Below the pieces are notes generated by a model, which did not search any database, had not been told where the DNA came from, and saw only the letters and a list, made by a program, of their open reading frames with translations. The position numbers and the translations under genes were made by a program. DNA of 64,000 nucleotides from Actinomycetota bacterium (GTDB lineage: Bacteria; Actinomycetota; Acidimicrobiia; Acidimicrobiales; MedAcidi-G1): the NCBI GenBank assembly GCA_014381745.1, contig JACNLA010000028.1, positions 124,001-188,000 on the forward strand, given 5' to 3'. How positions within the stretch are numbered: position 1 is the stretch's first letter; every line of letters begins with the position of its first letter. Shown one piece after another: positions 9,330 to 18,424 of this stretch.

Positions 9330-10355
9330 TTGTCGGCGACCGGTCGCAAACTACGCACCCTTTTGCTGTCGAGTGCGTTGGCAGCGGCTGTTCTGGTGGG
9401 TCTCAGCGGCGAGCCGGCGGGCGGCTCAGACGTCGTGTCTGTTCCCGATGAAACCCCTGCCCCTGTCATGTACCTGACCTTCGATGACGGACCGCACTGG
9501 TTGTTCACACCGATGCTCCTCGACCTTTTGGACCGCTACGGAGCCCGGGTTTCCTTCTTCCCAACGGCAGAAGCAATTGTCGACCGCTGGGACGCTGCGA
9601 CCACGCGCGATCTCTTGAATCGGGGCCATACGATCGGCAACCACACCTGGCACCACAGTGACCTGTCGCGAATGTCTGCCGACGAGGCCTTTTCAGAGGT
9701 TGCGATGGCCTCATCGGGCCTTGAGCGCCTTATGGGCTTTTCGCCGACGTGCTTTCGCGCTCCCTATGGCGAGGTGGGGGAGATAGCAGCAATGCTCGGT
9801 CCCAGGCTGGGGATGAGCCTGGCAGGTTGGACCGCAGACCCACAGGAGTGGCGCGACCCGCCAATACAGGATGCCATGTCCTACCTCCATGGGCGGGAGC
9901 GTGACGGCTTGGTTGTCTTGTTCCATGATCGCAAATGGCTCACACTCCACATCGTTGAGCAGGTTCTCAAGGAGTACTCCGATCGTGGCTGGGTCTTTGA
10001 TGCCCTGCCCGCATGCATGTCCGATGATCTCGCGGCGGCGGCGATGCACAGCCTCGCACCGGGGGATGCTCCGGCGGGACGTGTCAATCCTGCTCAGAGG
10101 GTGAGCGGCGGAACGCTGGTTACCGGCTGGGCCTTTGATGCCGACCTGCCCGCGGGGGGTCTATACGTTCGTTACACCATCCCGGGAAGTGAGCCGCTTC
10201 TGGCTGGCCCAACCGGTGTCGACCATCGATTTGAGTTCCAGGTCGATTCGGTATCCGCCGGCGACGATGAGAGCCCCGTCTGCCTCTGGGCCGTCAACGC
10301 CGGTCCTCGGCGCCACGATGCTTCGCTGGGTTGCCTGCAACTCCCCGAGAGCTGA
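9330..10355 (+). CDS. Secreted polysaccharide deacetylase (NodB domain) with C-terminal accessory domain
   Basis: The TTG at 9330, right after the upp stop, gives a basic then hydrophobic leader (RKLRTLLLSSALAAAVLVG), a plausible signal peptide; a TTG at 9291 inside upp is the alternative. The NodB homology domain shows motif 1 TFDDGP, motif 2 HTWHHS with both metal histidines, and motif 3 RAPYGE, so the metal site looks intact. The last roughly 90 residues form a separate region with GWAFDAD, a central VDHRFEF and a final CLWAVNAGPRRHDASLGC, similar to the Trp/Cys-bearing beta modules seen repeated in secreted actinobacterial proteins. Likely substrate: peptidoglycan or another N-acetylated cell-wall glycan. 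Confidence 0.85.
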   Translation: MSATGRKLRTLLLSSALAAAVLVGLSGEPAGGSDVVSVPDETPAPVMYLTFDDGPHWLFTPMLLDLLDRYGARVSFFPTAEAIVDRWDAATTRDLLNRGHTIGNHTWHHSDLSRMSADEAFSEVAMASSGLERLMGFSPTCFRAPYGEVGEIAAMLGPRLGMSLAGWTADPQEWRDPPIQDAMSYLHGRERDGLVVLFHDRKWLTLHIVEQVLKEYSDRGWVFDALPACMSDDLAAAAMHSLAPGDAPAGRVNPAQRVSGGTLVTGWAFDADLPAGGLYVRYTIPGSEPLLAGPTGVDHRFEFQVDSVSAGDDESPVCLWAVNAGPRRHDASLGCLQLPES

Positions 10356-10359
10356 GAGC

Positions 10360-11043
10360 ATGGTAGAGATGATTTCGACGCCGCCTGCGGAAGAACAGGA
10401 GTCACTCCTGTCGACGATTGGTCGCGTCACTTCTGTGATGTCCTTGTTCACGAGGTGCGACATTGGACCCGCACCTGACATTCCGCCTGGTCCGGCGCTC
10501 TATGCCGCCAACCATCGCAGCCTTGCCGACCTGCTCCTGGCAGCGGTCACGTTCGACTCATGGGGCCGCCCAATACGACCGTTGGTGGCGTCGGCCTATT
10601 TCGCTAAACCCGGCCTTGGCCGTCTACTCAGACGGCTCAGGTGCATTCCCGTGGAGGGCGCCGAGGCCCTCGACATGGCGAGGGCAGAGCTGGAGGCAGG
10701 CTGGTCGATCGCTCTTATGCCCGAGGGAAGGGTGATGCCTCCCGAGGAATGGCGGAAAGAGGGGGTGGGCAGGGCGCGAACGGGCGTAGGTCGCCTTGCG
10801 GCAGAGGCCGGCGTCCCGGTTGTCGCCGTCGGTGCAAGTGGGACGGAGGACTTCTGGCCGCGTAGTTCCGTGGCTCCCCGATTTCGCCCGTGGCGGCGCT
10901 ACCCGCTGGCTATCAGGACCGAGGTCATCGGTGTGATCGACATCGCCAACCCCAGGGATGCGACGGAGGTCGTGATGGAAGTGGTGATTCGTTGCGTGAA
11001 GGCAGCCGACGCCGTTGCGGCCGAAATGCGCAACGTGGGCTGA
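10360..11043 (+). CDS. 1-acyl-sn-glycerol-3-phosphate acyltransferase family protein (PlsC-like)
   Basis: From the ATG at 10360, four bases after the deacetylase stop, this is a 227-residue protein. The acyltransferase signature NHRSLADLL (NHxxxxD catalytic motif) lies near residue 48, and the substrate-binding block ALMPEGRVMP with FPEG-like PEGR lies near residue 125. A VPVVAVGASGTEDFWPR segment corresponds to motif IV. These are the order and spacing of the PlsC/AGPAT family, which acylates lysophosphatidic acid in phospholipid synthesis, though many actinobacterial members act on other acceptors such as glycolipids. No clear transmembrane helix is visible, so membrane association would be peripheral. 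Confidence 0.85.
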   Translation: MVEMISTPPAEEQESLLSTIGRVTSVMSLFTRCDIGPAPDIPPGPALYAANHRSLADLLLAAVTFDSWGRPIRPLVASAYFAKPGLGRLLRRLRCIPVEGAEALDMARAELEAGWSIALMPEGRVMPPEEWRKEGVGRARTGVGRLAAEAGVPVVAVGASGTEDFWPRSSVAPRFRPWRRYPLAIRTEVIGVIDIANPRDATEVVMEVVIRCVKAADAVAAEMRNVG

Positions 11044-11088
11044 CCTCAGCCAGGGGATCGGCAGTCGAACCAACCTCGGTCGCCGCAA

Positions 11089-12018
11089 TCAGAAGTGGTA
11101 GGGATGACCCGAGTAATCCTGTGGCCGCTTTTCAAGAAAGGCATCGCGCCCTTCAGTTGCCTCGTCTGTTCCGTAGGCCAGCCGGGTTGCCTCGCCGGCG
11201 AAGATCTGCTGGCCGACGAGGCCGTCATCGATGAGGTTGAAGGCAAATTTGAGCATTCGCTGCGCAGTGGGGCTCTTCTCATTGATCTCAGATGCCCACT
11301 CAAGCGCCTCGCTCTCAAGGTCCGGATGGTCGACCACTGCGTTGACCATTCCCATGGCGTAGGCCTCATCGGCCGAGTAGTTGCGTCCAAGAAAGAAGAC
11401 CTCTCGTGCTCTTTTCTGACCTACCTGGCGGGCCAGGTAGGCCGAACCGAATCCACCGTCAAAGCTGGCGACATCGGCATCTGTCTGCTTGAACACGGCG
11501 TGCTGGCGGCTGGCGATGGTCATGTCACAGACCACATGAAGGCTGTGCCCCCCGCCCACGGCCCAGCCGGGAACAACGGCGATAACCACCTTTGGCATGA
11601 ACCGGATGAGACGCTGCACCTCGAGAATGTGGAGCCGTCCAGTCCTTGCAGGGTCCACCGCCCCAGAGTCGTCTGAATACCGGTAACCGTCAGCTCCACG
11701 AATCCGCTGGTCTCCGCCGGAACAGAAGGCCCAACCACCATCGGTCGGAGAAGGGCCGTTCCCCGTAAGCAGGATGGTCCCGACATCGGTGCTCATTCGT
11801 GCATGGTCCAGGACCCTGTAGAGCTCGTCGACCGTAGATGGACGAAAGGCGTTGCGGACCTCGGGCCGATTGAACGCGACCCGGACCGTGCCCTGATCGG
11901 TGCACCGGTGATAGGTGACGTCGGACAGATCGAACCCATCGACGGACACCCAGCGCTCCGGGTCAAAGATGTCAGAAACTGTCTCAGATTCCACGATGTC
12001 GCTCCCGGTAGTTCCCAT
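11089..12018 (-). CDS. menB: 1,4-dihydroxy-2-naphthoyl-CoA synthase
   Basis: A 309-residue crotonase-fold protein with the MenB-specific features: the FCSGGDQRIRG oxyanion segment, the VPGWAVGGGHSLHVVCDMTIAS block, and DADVASFDGGFGSAYLARQVG with the Ser/Asp pair conserved in naphthoate synthases. It cyclises O-succinylbenzoyl-CoA in menaquinone synthesis. No other men genes are in the window. The stop converges on the acyltransferase gene with a 45-base gap; the start is divergent from the SRPBCC gene with about 70 bases between them. A GTG about 45 bases inside is an alternative start. Confidence 0.93.
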   Translation of the reverse strand: MGTTGSDIVESETVSDIFDPERWVSVDGFDLSDVTYHRCTDQGTVRVAFNRPEVRNAFRPSTVDELYRVLDHARMSTDVGTILLTGNGPSPTDGGWAFCSGGDQRIRGADGYRYSDDSGAVDPARTGRLHILEVQRLIRFMPKVVIAVVPGWAVGGGHSLHVVCDMTIASRQHAVFKQTDADVASFDGGFGSAYLARQVGQKRAREVFFLGRNYSADEAYAMGMVNAVVDHPDLESEALEWASEINEKSPTAQRMLKFAFNLIDDGLVGQQIFAGEATRLAYGTDEATEGRDAFLEKRPQDYSGHPYHF

Positions 12019-12087
12019 GGATCATACGGCCCGACGCTGTCCGGCAATCTCTCGACACCTAGCATCACGGTTCACGGAAGGAACCCG

Positions 12088-12522
12088 ATGGCCAAGTTCA
12101 CAAACGAGATTGTCATTGATTCTCCCTCCGAGGAGGTCTGGGCCGTCGTCGCAGCAGCCGAGCGGCAGGCCGAGTGGTTTCCCGGCATGGTCTCATCGAC
12201 CGTCGAGAACGACATCAGGACCATAGGAACGGCTGCAGGGGGTTTCCTCCTGGAGCAGATCCTCTCGATCGACCACGACCTGATGCGCCTCGAGTACACG
12301 ATCACCGGTCCGATCCAGTTTGAGCACCACCTTGGAACCCTCCAGGTGGAGGATCTCGGGTGCACAGCCAGGGTCCTGTACGGACAGGAACTGAGACCAG
12401 AGGCTCTTACCTACGCACTGCGCGCTGCCACCCGGGACGCCCTGGTTGGCCTGAAGGCGCTCGTCGAGACAGGTGAGACGTCTCGCGGCTACACGGCACC
12501 ACAAACCGACAAGGAGGCCTGA
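12088..12522 (+). CDS. SRPBCC (START-like) family protein
   Basis: A 144-residue protein from the ATG at 12088, preceded by GGAAGGAAC. The sequence pattern (MAKFTNEIVIDSPSEEVWAVV, then an AEWFPGMVSS segment and two long beta strands around LRLEYTITGP-like residues) fits the polyketide cyclase/SRPBCC fold that forms a hydrophobic ligand pocket. Its stop shares one base with the start of the first sulfatase (TGATG), so the two are translationally coupled. Family members act as lipid or aromatic binders or as cyclases; the ligand here is unknown. Co-translation with two sulfatases suggests a hydrophobic sulfated substrate, but that is only inference. Confidence 0.75.
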   Translation: MAKFTNEIVIDSPSEEVWAVVAAAERQAEWFPGMVSSTVENDIRTIGTAAGGFLLEQILSIDHDLMRLEYTITGPIQFEHHLGTLQVEDLGCTARVLYGQELRPEALTYALRAATRDALVGLKALVETGETSRGYTAPQTDKEA

Positions 12523-14072
12523 TGGGCCGGAGAATTCTGTTCGTCACGACGGACCAGCAGCGCTACGACGCCCTCGGATGCAACGGCGGCAAGGTTGCTC
12601 GTACACCTGTGGTCGACTCGCTCGCCGCATCCGGCATCCGGTACGAGAGGGCACATCCACAGAACGTCGTCTGCATGCCCTCAAGGGCCACGATGCTGAC
12701 AGGCCAGCACATACGGAACCACGGCGTCTGGATGAACGGCGTTCCACTTCCGGCCGATGCACCGACGGTTGCCGGGGTCCTGCACGAAGCCGGCTACCGG
12801 ACCGGCCTGTTTGGAAAGGCCCACTTCGAGCCCTTCCTCGATCCATTCCTCCGGTTCCCCGAAAACCGAATGGGAGTCTCGGGCGCCACCCACGACGAGG
12901 GTCGGCCCCATCGTGGCTTTGAGCAGATGGAGTTCGCCGGACACGGCGCCGCCGGGCTCGTCCACTACGGCGGCTGGTTGCGGGACAACCATCCCGAACA
13001 CATGGCTGGCTACTTTCCTGTCCTGGACATGACGCTCGAGGTGAACCCGGAGGGCGGGGGAGACACGGGCGCACCACAGGTCAAGCACAACCCGATCCCA
13101 CGTGGCATGTACCACACGGACTGGGTGGCCGACCGGGCCATCTCATGGCTGGACGGCCTCGATGGGGACGACGACTGGTTCTGTTGGCTCAGCTTCCCAG
13201 ACCCACACCATCCGTGGAACCCACCGAGTTCTGAACTCCACCGGGTTCCCTGGAGAGACATTGACCTCCCTGCCGGATACCAGGAGGACCCTGAGGAAAG
13301 AGAACGGATCCTCGACTCCAAGGCACCCCACTGGCGCCGCTGGTACGACGGAAACCTCGTCTCGAACTACGAGGCTCCCTCAAAATGGGTTCCGGCAACC
13401 CTCACCGCCGACCAGGTACGCGAGGTGAACGCCATGGCCCACATCCAAAACGAACTGATCGATGAGGCTCTGGGCAAGGTTCTGTCGGCGATCGACGGCC
13501 GGGGCTGGGAAGACGACCTCGACATCATCTACACGACGGATCACGGTGAGTTCCAGGGTGACTACGGACTTCTCTTCAAGGGGCCCTACCACGTCGACTC
13601 GCTGATGCGCCTGCCCCTCATCTGGCGGCCGGCACCATCGGCCACGCTCATCCCGCGTGTGGTAACCGAACCTGTCGGGCTGCTCGACCTTGCCCCCACG
13701 TTCTGTCGCATTGCCGGAATCGAGGTACCGGACTGGATGGACGGTGTTCCGCTCCCCGGAAGCGGCGCTGACGACTCAGGCCACGAGCGGGCCGGGGTGA
13801 TCACCGAGTGGGACAGCCTCCATCCCAACGGAACAGAGGTTCACATGCAGAGCATCTTTGCCAACCAGATGCTGTGTACCCGCTACGAGGCAGGCACCTG
13901 CCATTCAGGTAACGAAGGTGAGCTCTACGACATCGTCGAGGACCCTCATCAGCAGGTGAACCTGTGGGATGACCCTGCGAGGGCCGCCACGAGAACCGAC
14001 CTCCTGGAGGCCCTGGACGAGACCCTTCCCGCAAGGGCCGAACCTCAGCTTGCGGTCGAAGCGGCGGTGTAG
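12522..14072 (+). CDS. Type I sulfatase (formylglycine-dependent)
   Basis: A 516-residue cytoplasmic-looking sulfatase without a signal peptide. The N-terminal metal site FVTTDQQRYDALG is followed by the sulfatase signature CMPSRATMLTG with the Cys at residue 51 that would be converted to formylglycine (CxPSR type). A second metal-binding block, YTTDHGEFQGDYGLLFKGPYH, lies near residue 340. Hydrolyses sulfate esters; substrates of close relatives include choline sulfate, alkyl and aryl sulfates. The formylglycine-generating enzyme is not in the window. It is coupled to the SRPBCC gene and followed after seven bases by a second sulfatase, so the three form one transcription unit. Confidence 0.9.
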   Translation: MGRRILFVTTDQQRYDALGCNGGKVARTPVVDSLAASGIRYERAHPQNVVCMPSRATMLTGQHIRNHGVWMNGVPLPADAPTVAGVLHEAGYRTGLFGKAHFEPFLDPFLRFPENRMGVSGATHDEGRPHRGFEQMEFAGHGAAGLVHYGGWLRDNHPEHMAGYFPVLDMTLEVNPEGGGDTGAPQVKHNPIPRGMYHTDWVADRAISWLDGLDGDDDWFCWLSFPDPHHPWNPPSSELHRVPWRDIDLPAGYQEDPEERERILDSKAPHWRRWYDGNLVSNYEAPSKWVPATLTADQVREVNAMAHIQNELIDEALGKVLSAIDGRGWEDDLDIIYTTDHGEFQGDYGLLFKGPYHVDSLMRLPLIWRPAPSATLIPRVVTEPVGLLDLAPTFCRIAGIEVPDWMDGVPLPGSGADDSGHERAGVITEWDSLHPNGTEVHMQSIFANQMLCTRYEAGTCHSGNEGELYDIVEDPHQQVNLWDDPARAATRTDLLEALDETLPARAEPQLAVEAAV

Positions 14073-14078
14073 GCGCCG

Positions 14079-16349
14079 ATGGGGGTCAGGGGAGAGGACA
14101 ACGATTTCAGGGGGGTCATCGGCAGGACACACACGGACTCCGAGCCATGGTGGCCCGAGATGGCCACGGCGCCGGAGAACAGTCCGAACGTGGTTGTGGT
14201 CCTCCTGGACGACACCGGCTTCGCCCACCTTGGCTGCTACGGATCGAGCATCGACACACCAAACATCGACCGGCTTGCCGAGAACGGACTCCGGTACACG
14301 AACTTCCACACCACAGCGCTCTGCTCACCGACCCGAGCGTGCCTGCTCACCGGGCGCAACCATCACTCCGTCGGAATGAGAGCCGTCTCCAACTTCGACA
14401 GCGGTTACCCGCACATGCGCGGCTATATCGCCGACCACGCAGCAACGATTGCAGAAGTGCTCCAGGACAACGGCTATGCGACCGCATGTATGGGCAAATG
14501 GCACCTGGCCCCCATGGCGCAGGCATCAGCAGCAGGACCGTTCGACCATTGGCCTCTGCAGCGCGGCTTCGACCGCTTTTACGGCTTCCTGCAGGGCGAA
14601 ACCGACCAGTTCCATCCTGAGTTGACTGCAGACAACCACCACATCGATCCGCCTGGTAAGTCGGCAGACGGCTACCACGTGAGCGAGGACCTCGTCGACA
14701 AAGCCATCGGCTTTGTCAGCGACACCAGGTCGGTCAGGCCTGACCGGCCATTCTTCATGTACCTGGCCTTTGGAGCCACGCACGCGCCTCACCAGGCCCC
14801 GGATGAGTACAGGGACAAGTACCGCGGACGCTTTGACGCCGGCTGGGACACCGTGAGACAGGAGTGGTTCCAGAACCAGATCGACCTAGGGGTTGTGCCG
14901 CCTGACACGACCCTCGCCCCGCGCAACCCCGGGGTCGAGGCATGGCACGACCTGAGCCGCAACGAGCAGTTGTTCGCATGCCGCCTGCAAGAGGCCTTCG
15001 CCGCGATGTTGGACCACACAGACGCCCAGATTGGCCGTCTCCTGGAGCACCTTCGGCGTCTCGACATTCTCGATGACACGGTCGTAATGCTGCTATCCGA
15101 CAACGGGGCCAGTCAGGAAGGCGGTCCCACCGGTGTGACCGATGAGATGAAGCACTTCAACGTCGTCCCCGAGGACGTGGACCAGGCGGTAGAGCGCCTC
15201 GACGACATCGGTGGCCCCCATTCCCACAGCAACTATCCGTGGGGCTGGGCCCAGGCGGGCAACACCCCGATGAGGTGGTACAAGCAGACAACCCACGGGG
15301 GTGGCGTTCGTGATCCCCTGATCGTCCACTGGCCGTCGGGAATCGAGGAGCAAGGTGGAACCCGAAACCAGTTCCACCACATAACCGACCTGACGCCCAC
15401 CCTCCTGGAACTGATCGGCCTCGAGATGCCAGCTGTGCGACATGGCCGGACACAGTCACCCATGACCGGCACGAGCCTCGCCTACACCTTCAATGACTCC
15501 GATGAACCGACACGAAAAGGTGCCCAGTACTTCGAGATGTTCGGTCACAGGGCCATATGCGATGACGGCTGGAAGGCCGTGACACGCCACACGCCGGGCA
15601 CCTCCTACGAAGACGAGCGCTGGGAGCTGTTCCACCTTGATGCCGATGTTTCTGAAACCGAGGACCTCGCGGCGGCCGAGCCCGAGCGACTCAGGACCAT
15701 GATCGACCTGTGGTGGCGGGAGGCCGAGGCCAACGGCGTCCTACCGCTGGACGACCGCACTCTTGAACTGTTCCGTATTCCGACCCGCCCCGGAACCCCC
15801 CATCAGGGTCGCACCTACCGATACGTTCCACCGCTGTCACATATTCCGGCTGGCGCAGCAGCCATCCTCGGCAACAGGTCTTTCCTCATTGAGGCCTCCA
15901 TCCAGCGCCCAGCCGGAGGCGACGGGGTCCTGGTGGCTGTGGGAACAGAGAACCTGGGCTTTTCCCTGTTCGTCAAGGAGGACCGTCTGGTCTTTGACTA
16001 CAACGTCTTCACCGACCACCACATTGTGCGGAGCCGACAACTCCTGCCGACCGGCGAGACGACCGTTGGTGTTCATTTCCATCGGGACGGCGACGCTGGC
16101 ACAGCCACCCTGTTCGTGGATGGCGAAGCCTGTGGCACGATGGCGGTCCCCTTCGTCGTCAGGGTCCTCGGGTCCACAGGGATGGATATCGGTCGCGACG
16201 CCCTGTCAACCGTGTCCGAGGAGTACGAGGGACCGTTCCCGTTCAACGGAACACTCCATGACGTGCACATTCACCTGCCGGAGCGTGGGGCAGCTGAGAG
16301 GACCGAAGACGCCGTCCTGGCGATGCGGACCGAGTTGGCACGCGAGTAG
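14079..16349 (+). CDS. Arylsulfatase-like type I sulfatase with C-terminal beta domain
   Basis: A 756-residue sulfatase. After a leader of about 35 residues comes NVVVVLLDDTGFAHLGCYG (metal-binding Asp pair) and the active-site signature CSPTRACLLTGRNHHSVGM, with the modifiable Cys near residue 82. MGKWHLAP and MLLSDNGAS provide further conserved active-site elements. From about residue 585 a beta-rich region resembles the LamG/jelly-roll-like tail found in the roughly 780-residue AtsA type of mycobacterial arylsulfatases. No signal peptide is evident. Substrate unknown; the partner sulfatase is of a different subfamily (CMPSR), so the two probably act on different esters or sequentially. Confidence 0.9.
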   Translation: MGVRGEDNDFRGVIGRTHTDSEPWWPEMATAPENSPNVVVVLLDDTGFAHLGCYGSSIDTPNIDRLAENGLRYTNFHTTALCSPTRACLLTGRNHHSVGMRAVSNFDSGYPHMRGYIADHAATIAEVLQDNGYATACMGKWHLAPMAQASAAGPFDHWPLQRGFDRFYGFLQGETDQFHPELTADNHHIDPPGKSADGYHVSEDLVDKAIGFVSDTRSVRPDRPFFMYLAFGATHAPHQAPDEYRDKYRGRFDAGWDTVRQEWFQNQIDLGVVPPDTTLAPRNPGVEAWHDLSRNEQLFACRLQEAFAAMLDHTDAQIGRLLEHLRRLDILDDTVVMLLSDNGASQEGGPTGVTDEMKHFNVVPEDVDQAVERLDDIGGPHSHSNYPWGWAQAGNTPMRWYKQTTHGGGVRDPLIVHWPSGIEEQGGTRNQFHHITDLTPTLLELIGLEMPAVRHGRTQSPMTGTSLAYTFNDSDEPTRKGAQYFEMFGHRAICDDGWKAVTRHTPGTSYEDERWELFHLDADVSETEDLAAAEPERLRTMIDLWWREAEANGVLPLDDRTLELFRIPTRPGTPHQGRTYRYVPPLSHIPAGAAAILGNRSFLIEASIQRPAGGDGVLVAVGTENLGFSLFVKEDRLVFDYNVFTDHHIVRSRQLLPTGETTVGVHFHRDGDAGTATLFVDGEACGTMAVPFVVRVLGSTGMDIGRDALSTVSEEYEGPFPFNGTLHDVHIHLPERGAAERTEDAVLAMRTELARE

Positions 16350-16436
16350 CCATACCGGGACCGGGCTGAGGCCACCTCCACGAAATGGAGCGGTAGTCTC
16401 CGGACAGTCCAGCCCCCTCCTCAACCTCAACCTCTG

Positions 16437-17600
16437 ATGCCACCGACTCCGAAAACCCGCATCCGAGCGCTTACGGCCATGGTCGTGCTCGTAGCCGTCA
16501 TGGCGCCAACAGGTGCTTCAGGTGAGACCGAGTCGATCCGCGATGCAAGAGACAGGCGCGAGGCGGCAAGAGACCGCGCTGCGGACGCAGCCGAGGTTCT
16601 GGAACTGATCGAGGCCGAGGATGCAGAGATCGCCGGGGCACTCGGGGCTCTTGACGACGCTGTCGCACTGCAGCAGGCCAAGATCGCCTCCGCCCGTCAG
16701 GCCATCGAGGCTGCTGAAGCCGAGGCAACCCTCAGGTGGGTCGAGGTGGAACAGGTCGGGGTGGAGATTCGCGAGGTAAGGGCACGTGTGGAGAAACTGG
16801 CGGTGGACGTCTACATATCCGGCCTGCGGCCAGGCATCCTCCTGGAGTCCAACGACCTCTCCGCCGGAATCCGGAAATCCGCGATCCTCGACGTGGTAAC
16901 CGGCAACCGCTCGGACCTCTTGGAGCGTCTGCGCTCCCTCGAGTCGACCATGGAAAACATCGCCCAGGCTGCAGATGCGGCCATCTTTGACGCTGAGCTG
17001 CAACAGAGGGAGCTGGAGTCCTCCATGCTCGTCCTGGACCGGCGCATCAGTTCTCAAGAAGAGGTCCAGACCGAACTTCAGGGTCGAATCCAGGAGCACG
17101 AGCAGGCTGTAAAGCAGTTCGAACGGGAGCAGTACCAGATGGCTGTCCTGATCGACAATCTGATAGCGGAGGAGCTGCGCAAGTCGGCCCCGGACCTCAC
17201 AAAGGAGTCTGGAGCCGGCTTCATAATGCCAATCGAGGGAAAGATCGGATCAGGGTTCGGGCTGAGGGTCCATCCGATCTTCGGGACCAGCCGGCAGCAC
17301 AACGGCGTGGACATCAGCTGTGTGCGCAACCAACCCATTTGGGCTGCAAAGGCGGGTGAGGTCATCTTTGCAGGCTGGAAGAACGGCTACGGCAACGTGG
17401 TCCTCATGGAACACGAGGGACCGGTCGTAACCGTCTACGCACACCAGGAAGAGCTCCTGGTGTCCAAGGGGCACATCCTCAAGACAGGGGACGTCCTTGG
17501 TCGCTGTGGTTCGACGGGATGGTCGACCGGTCCTCATCTCCACTTCGAGGTCAGGACGGGCGGCGAACCCAAGGATCCCATGATCGTCCTTCCCCGCTGA
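16437..17600 (+). CDS. Secreted M23 peptidase with coiled coil, murein hydrolase activator-like
   Basis: A 387-residue protein: a short signal peptide (TRIRALTAMVVLVAVMAPTGAS), then about 230 residues of charged heptad-rich coiled coil, then a LytM/M23 domain from about residue 265. The M23 domain keeps the zinc ligands and catalytic histidines: HNGVDISC (HxxxD), YAHQEE, and GPHLHFEVRTGG (HxH). This is the architecture of EnvC/RipA-partner-like proteins and of actinobacterial M23 endopeptidases that cleave or activate cleavage of peptidoglycan during division. With an intact metal site it is probably an active endopeptidase and not only an activator. Confidence 0.88.
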   Translation: MPPTPKTRIRALTAMVVLVAVMAPTGASGETESIRDARDRREAARDRAADAAEVLELIEAEDAEIAGALGALDDAVALQQAKIASARQAIEAAEAEATLRWVEVEQVGVEIREVRARVEKLAVDVYISGLRPGILLESNDLSAGIRKSAILDVVTGNRSDLLERLRSLESTMENIAQAADAAIFDAELQQRELESSMLVLDRRISSQEEVQTELQGRIQEHEQAVKQFEREQYQMAVLIDNLIAEELRKSAPDLTKESGAGFIMPIEGKIGSGFGLRVHPIFGTSRQHNGVDISCVRNQPIWAAKAGEVIFAGWKNGYGNVVLMEHEGPVVTVYAHQEELLVSKGHILKTGDVLGRCGSTGWSTGPHLHFEVRTGGEPKDPMIVLPR

Positions 17601-17645
17601 CCTGGCCGCTGTGTTTCCAATAATCGCTGTTTCAAGGAGCAACCC

Positions 17646-18422
17646 ATGAAACTGACCGACAAGGTGGCCCTGGTGACGGGCGCTGCCTCAGGAATCGGAC
17701 GTGAGTCGGCTCTGCTGTTCGCTCAGAACGGTGCGAGGGTCGTATGCGTCGACCTTTCGGCTGACCTCAACGCTGCTACCGCCACACAGATCAGCGAGGC
17801 GGGTGGCACCGCCTTTGCAGTTGCGGCCGACGTGTCGGATGCAGACGACATGGAGCGCGTCGTTGCCGAGACTGTCCAGAAGTTCGGGAGGCTGGACGTG
17901 GCCTTCAACAATGCCGGCATCATGCATTCCGATGACGGCGACGCCGTCAGCACCGAGGAACGAATCTGGGACCTGACCATGGGCGTGAACGCCAAGGGCG
18001 TGTTCCTGGGCTGCAAGTACGAGATTCCCGCGATGCTGGCCTCCGGCGGAGGTTCGATCATCAACACGGCCTCGTTCGTGGCCGTCATGGGAGCCGCAAC
18101 CCCACAGATCGCCTACACGGCATCAAAGGGAGCCGTGCTGGCGCTTACACGGGAGCTGGCCGTCGTACACGCACGCCAGAACATCCGGCTGAACGCTCTC
18201 TGCCCTGGCCCGCTCAGGACCGAGTTGCTTATGCGGTTCCTGGACACAGACGAGAAGAAGGAACGTCGCCTCGTTCACGTGCCCATGGGGCGCTTCGGAG
18301 AAGCAGCCGAGATGGCCCAGGCTGCCCTCTGGCTGGCCTCTGACGAATCCTCGTACGTGACCGGCACCGACTTCATGGTCGATGGCGGGCTAAGTGCCGC
18401 CTACGTCACACCAGAGGGCTGA
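17646..18422 (+). CDS. Short-chain dehydrogenase/reductase
   Basis: A 258-residue classical SDR. The Rossmann motif TGAASGIG lies near residue 12, NNAG near 90, the catalytic Ser/Tyr/Lys region at INTASF and YTASKGA near 158-162, and the PG motif at LCPGPLRTELL. A strong ribosome site (AAGGAGC) precedes the ATG. An Asp after the second strand (VCVDLSA) suggests NAD rather than NADP preference. Substrate cannot be assigned; resemblance is to 3-oxoacyl reductase or 3-alpha-hydroxysteroid-type members. It ends two bases before the convergent phosphonoacetaldehyde hydrolase gene. Confidence 0.88.
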   Translation: MKLTDKVALVTGAASGIGRESALLFAQNGARVVCVDLSADLNAATATQISEAGGTAFAVAADVSDADDMERVVAETVQKFGRLDVAFNNAGIMHSDDGDAVSTEERIWDLTMGVNAKGVFLGCKYEIPAMLASGGGSIINTASFVAVMGAATPQIAYTASKGAVLALTRELAVVHARQNIRLNALCPGPLRTELLMRFLDTDEKKERRLVHVPMGRFGEAAEMAQAALWLASDESSYVTGTDFMVDGGLSAAYVTPEG

Positions 18423-18424
18423 CG

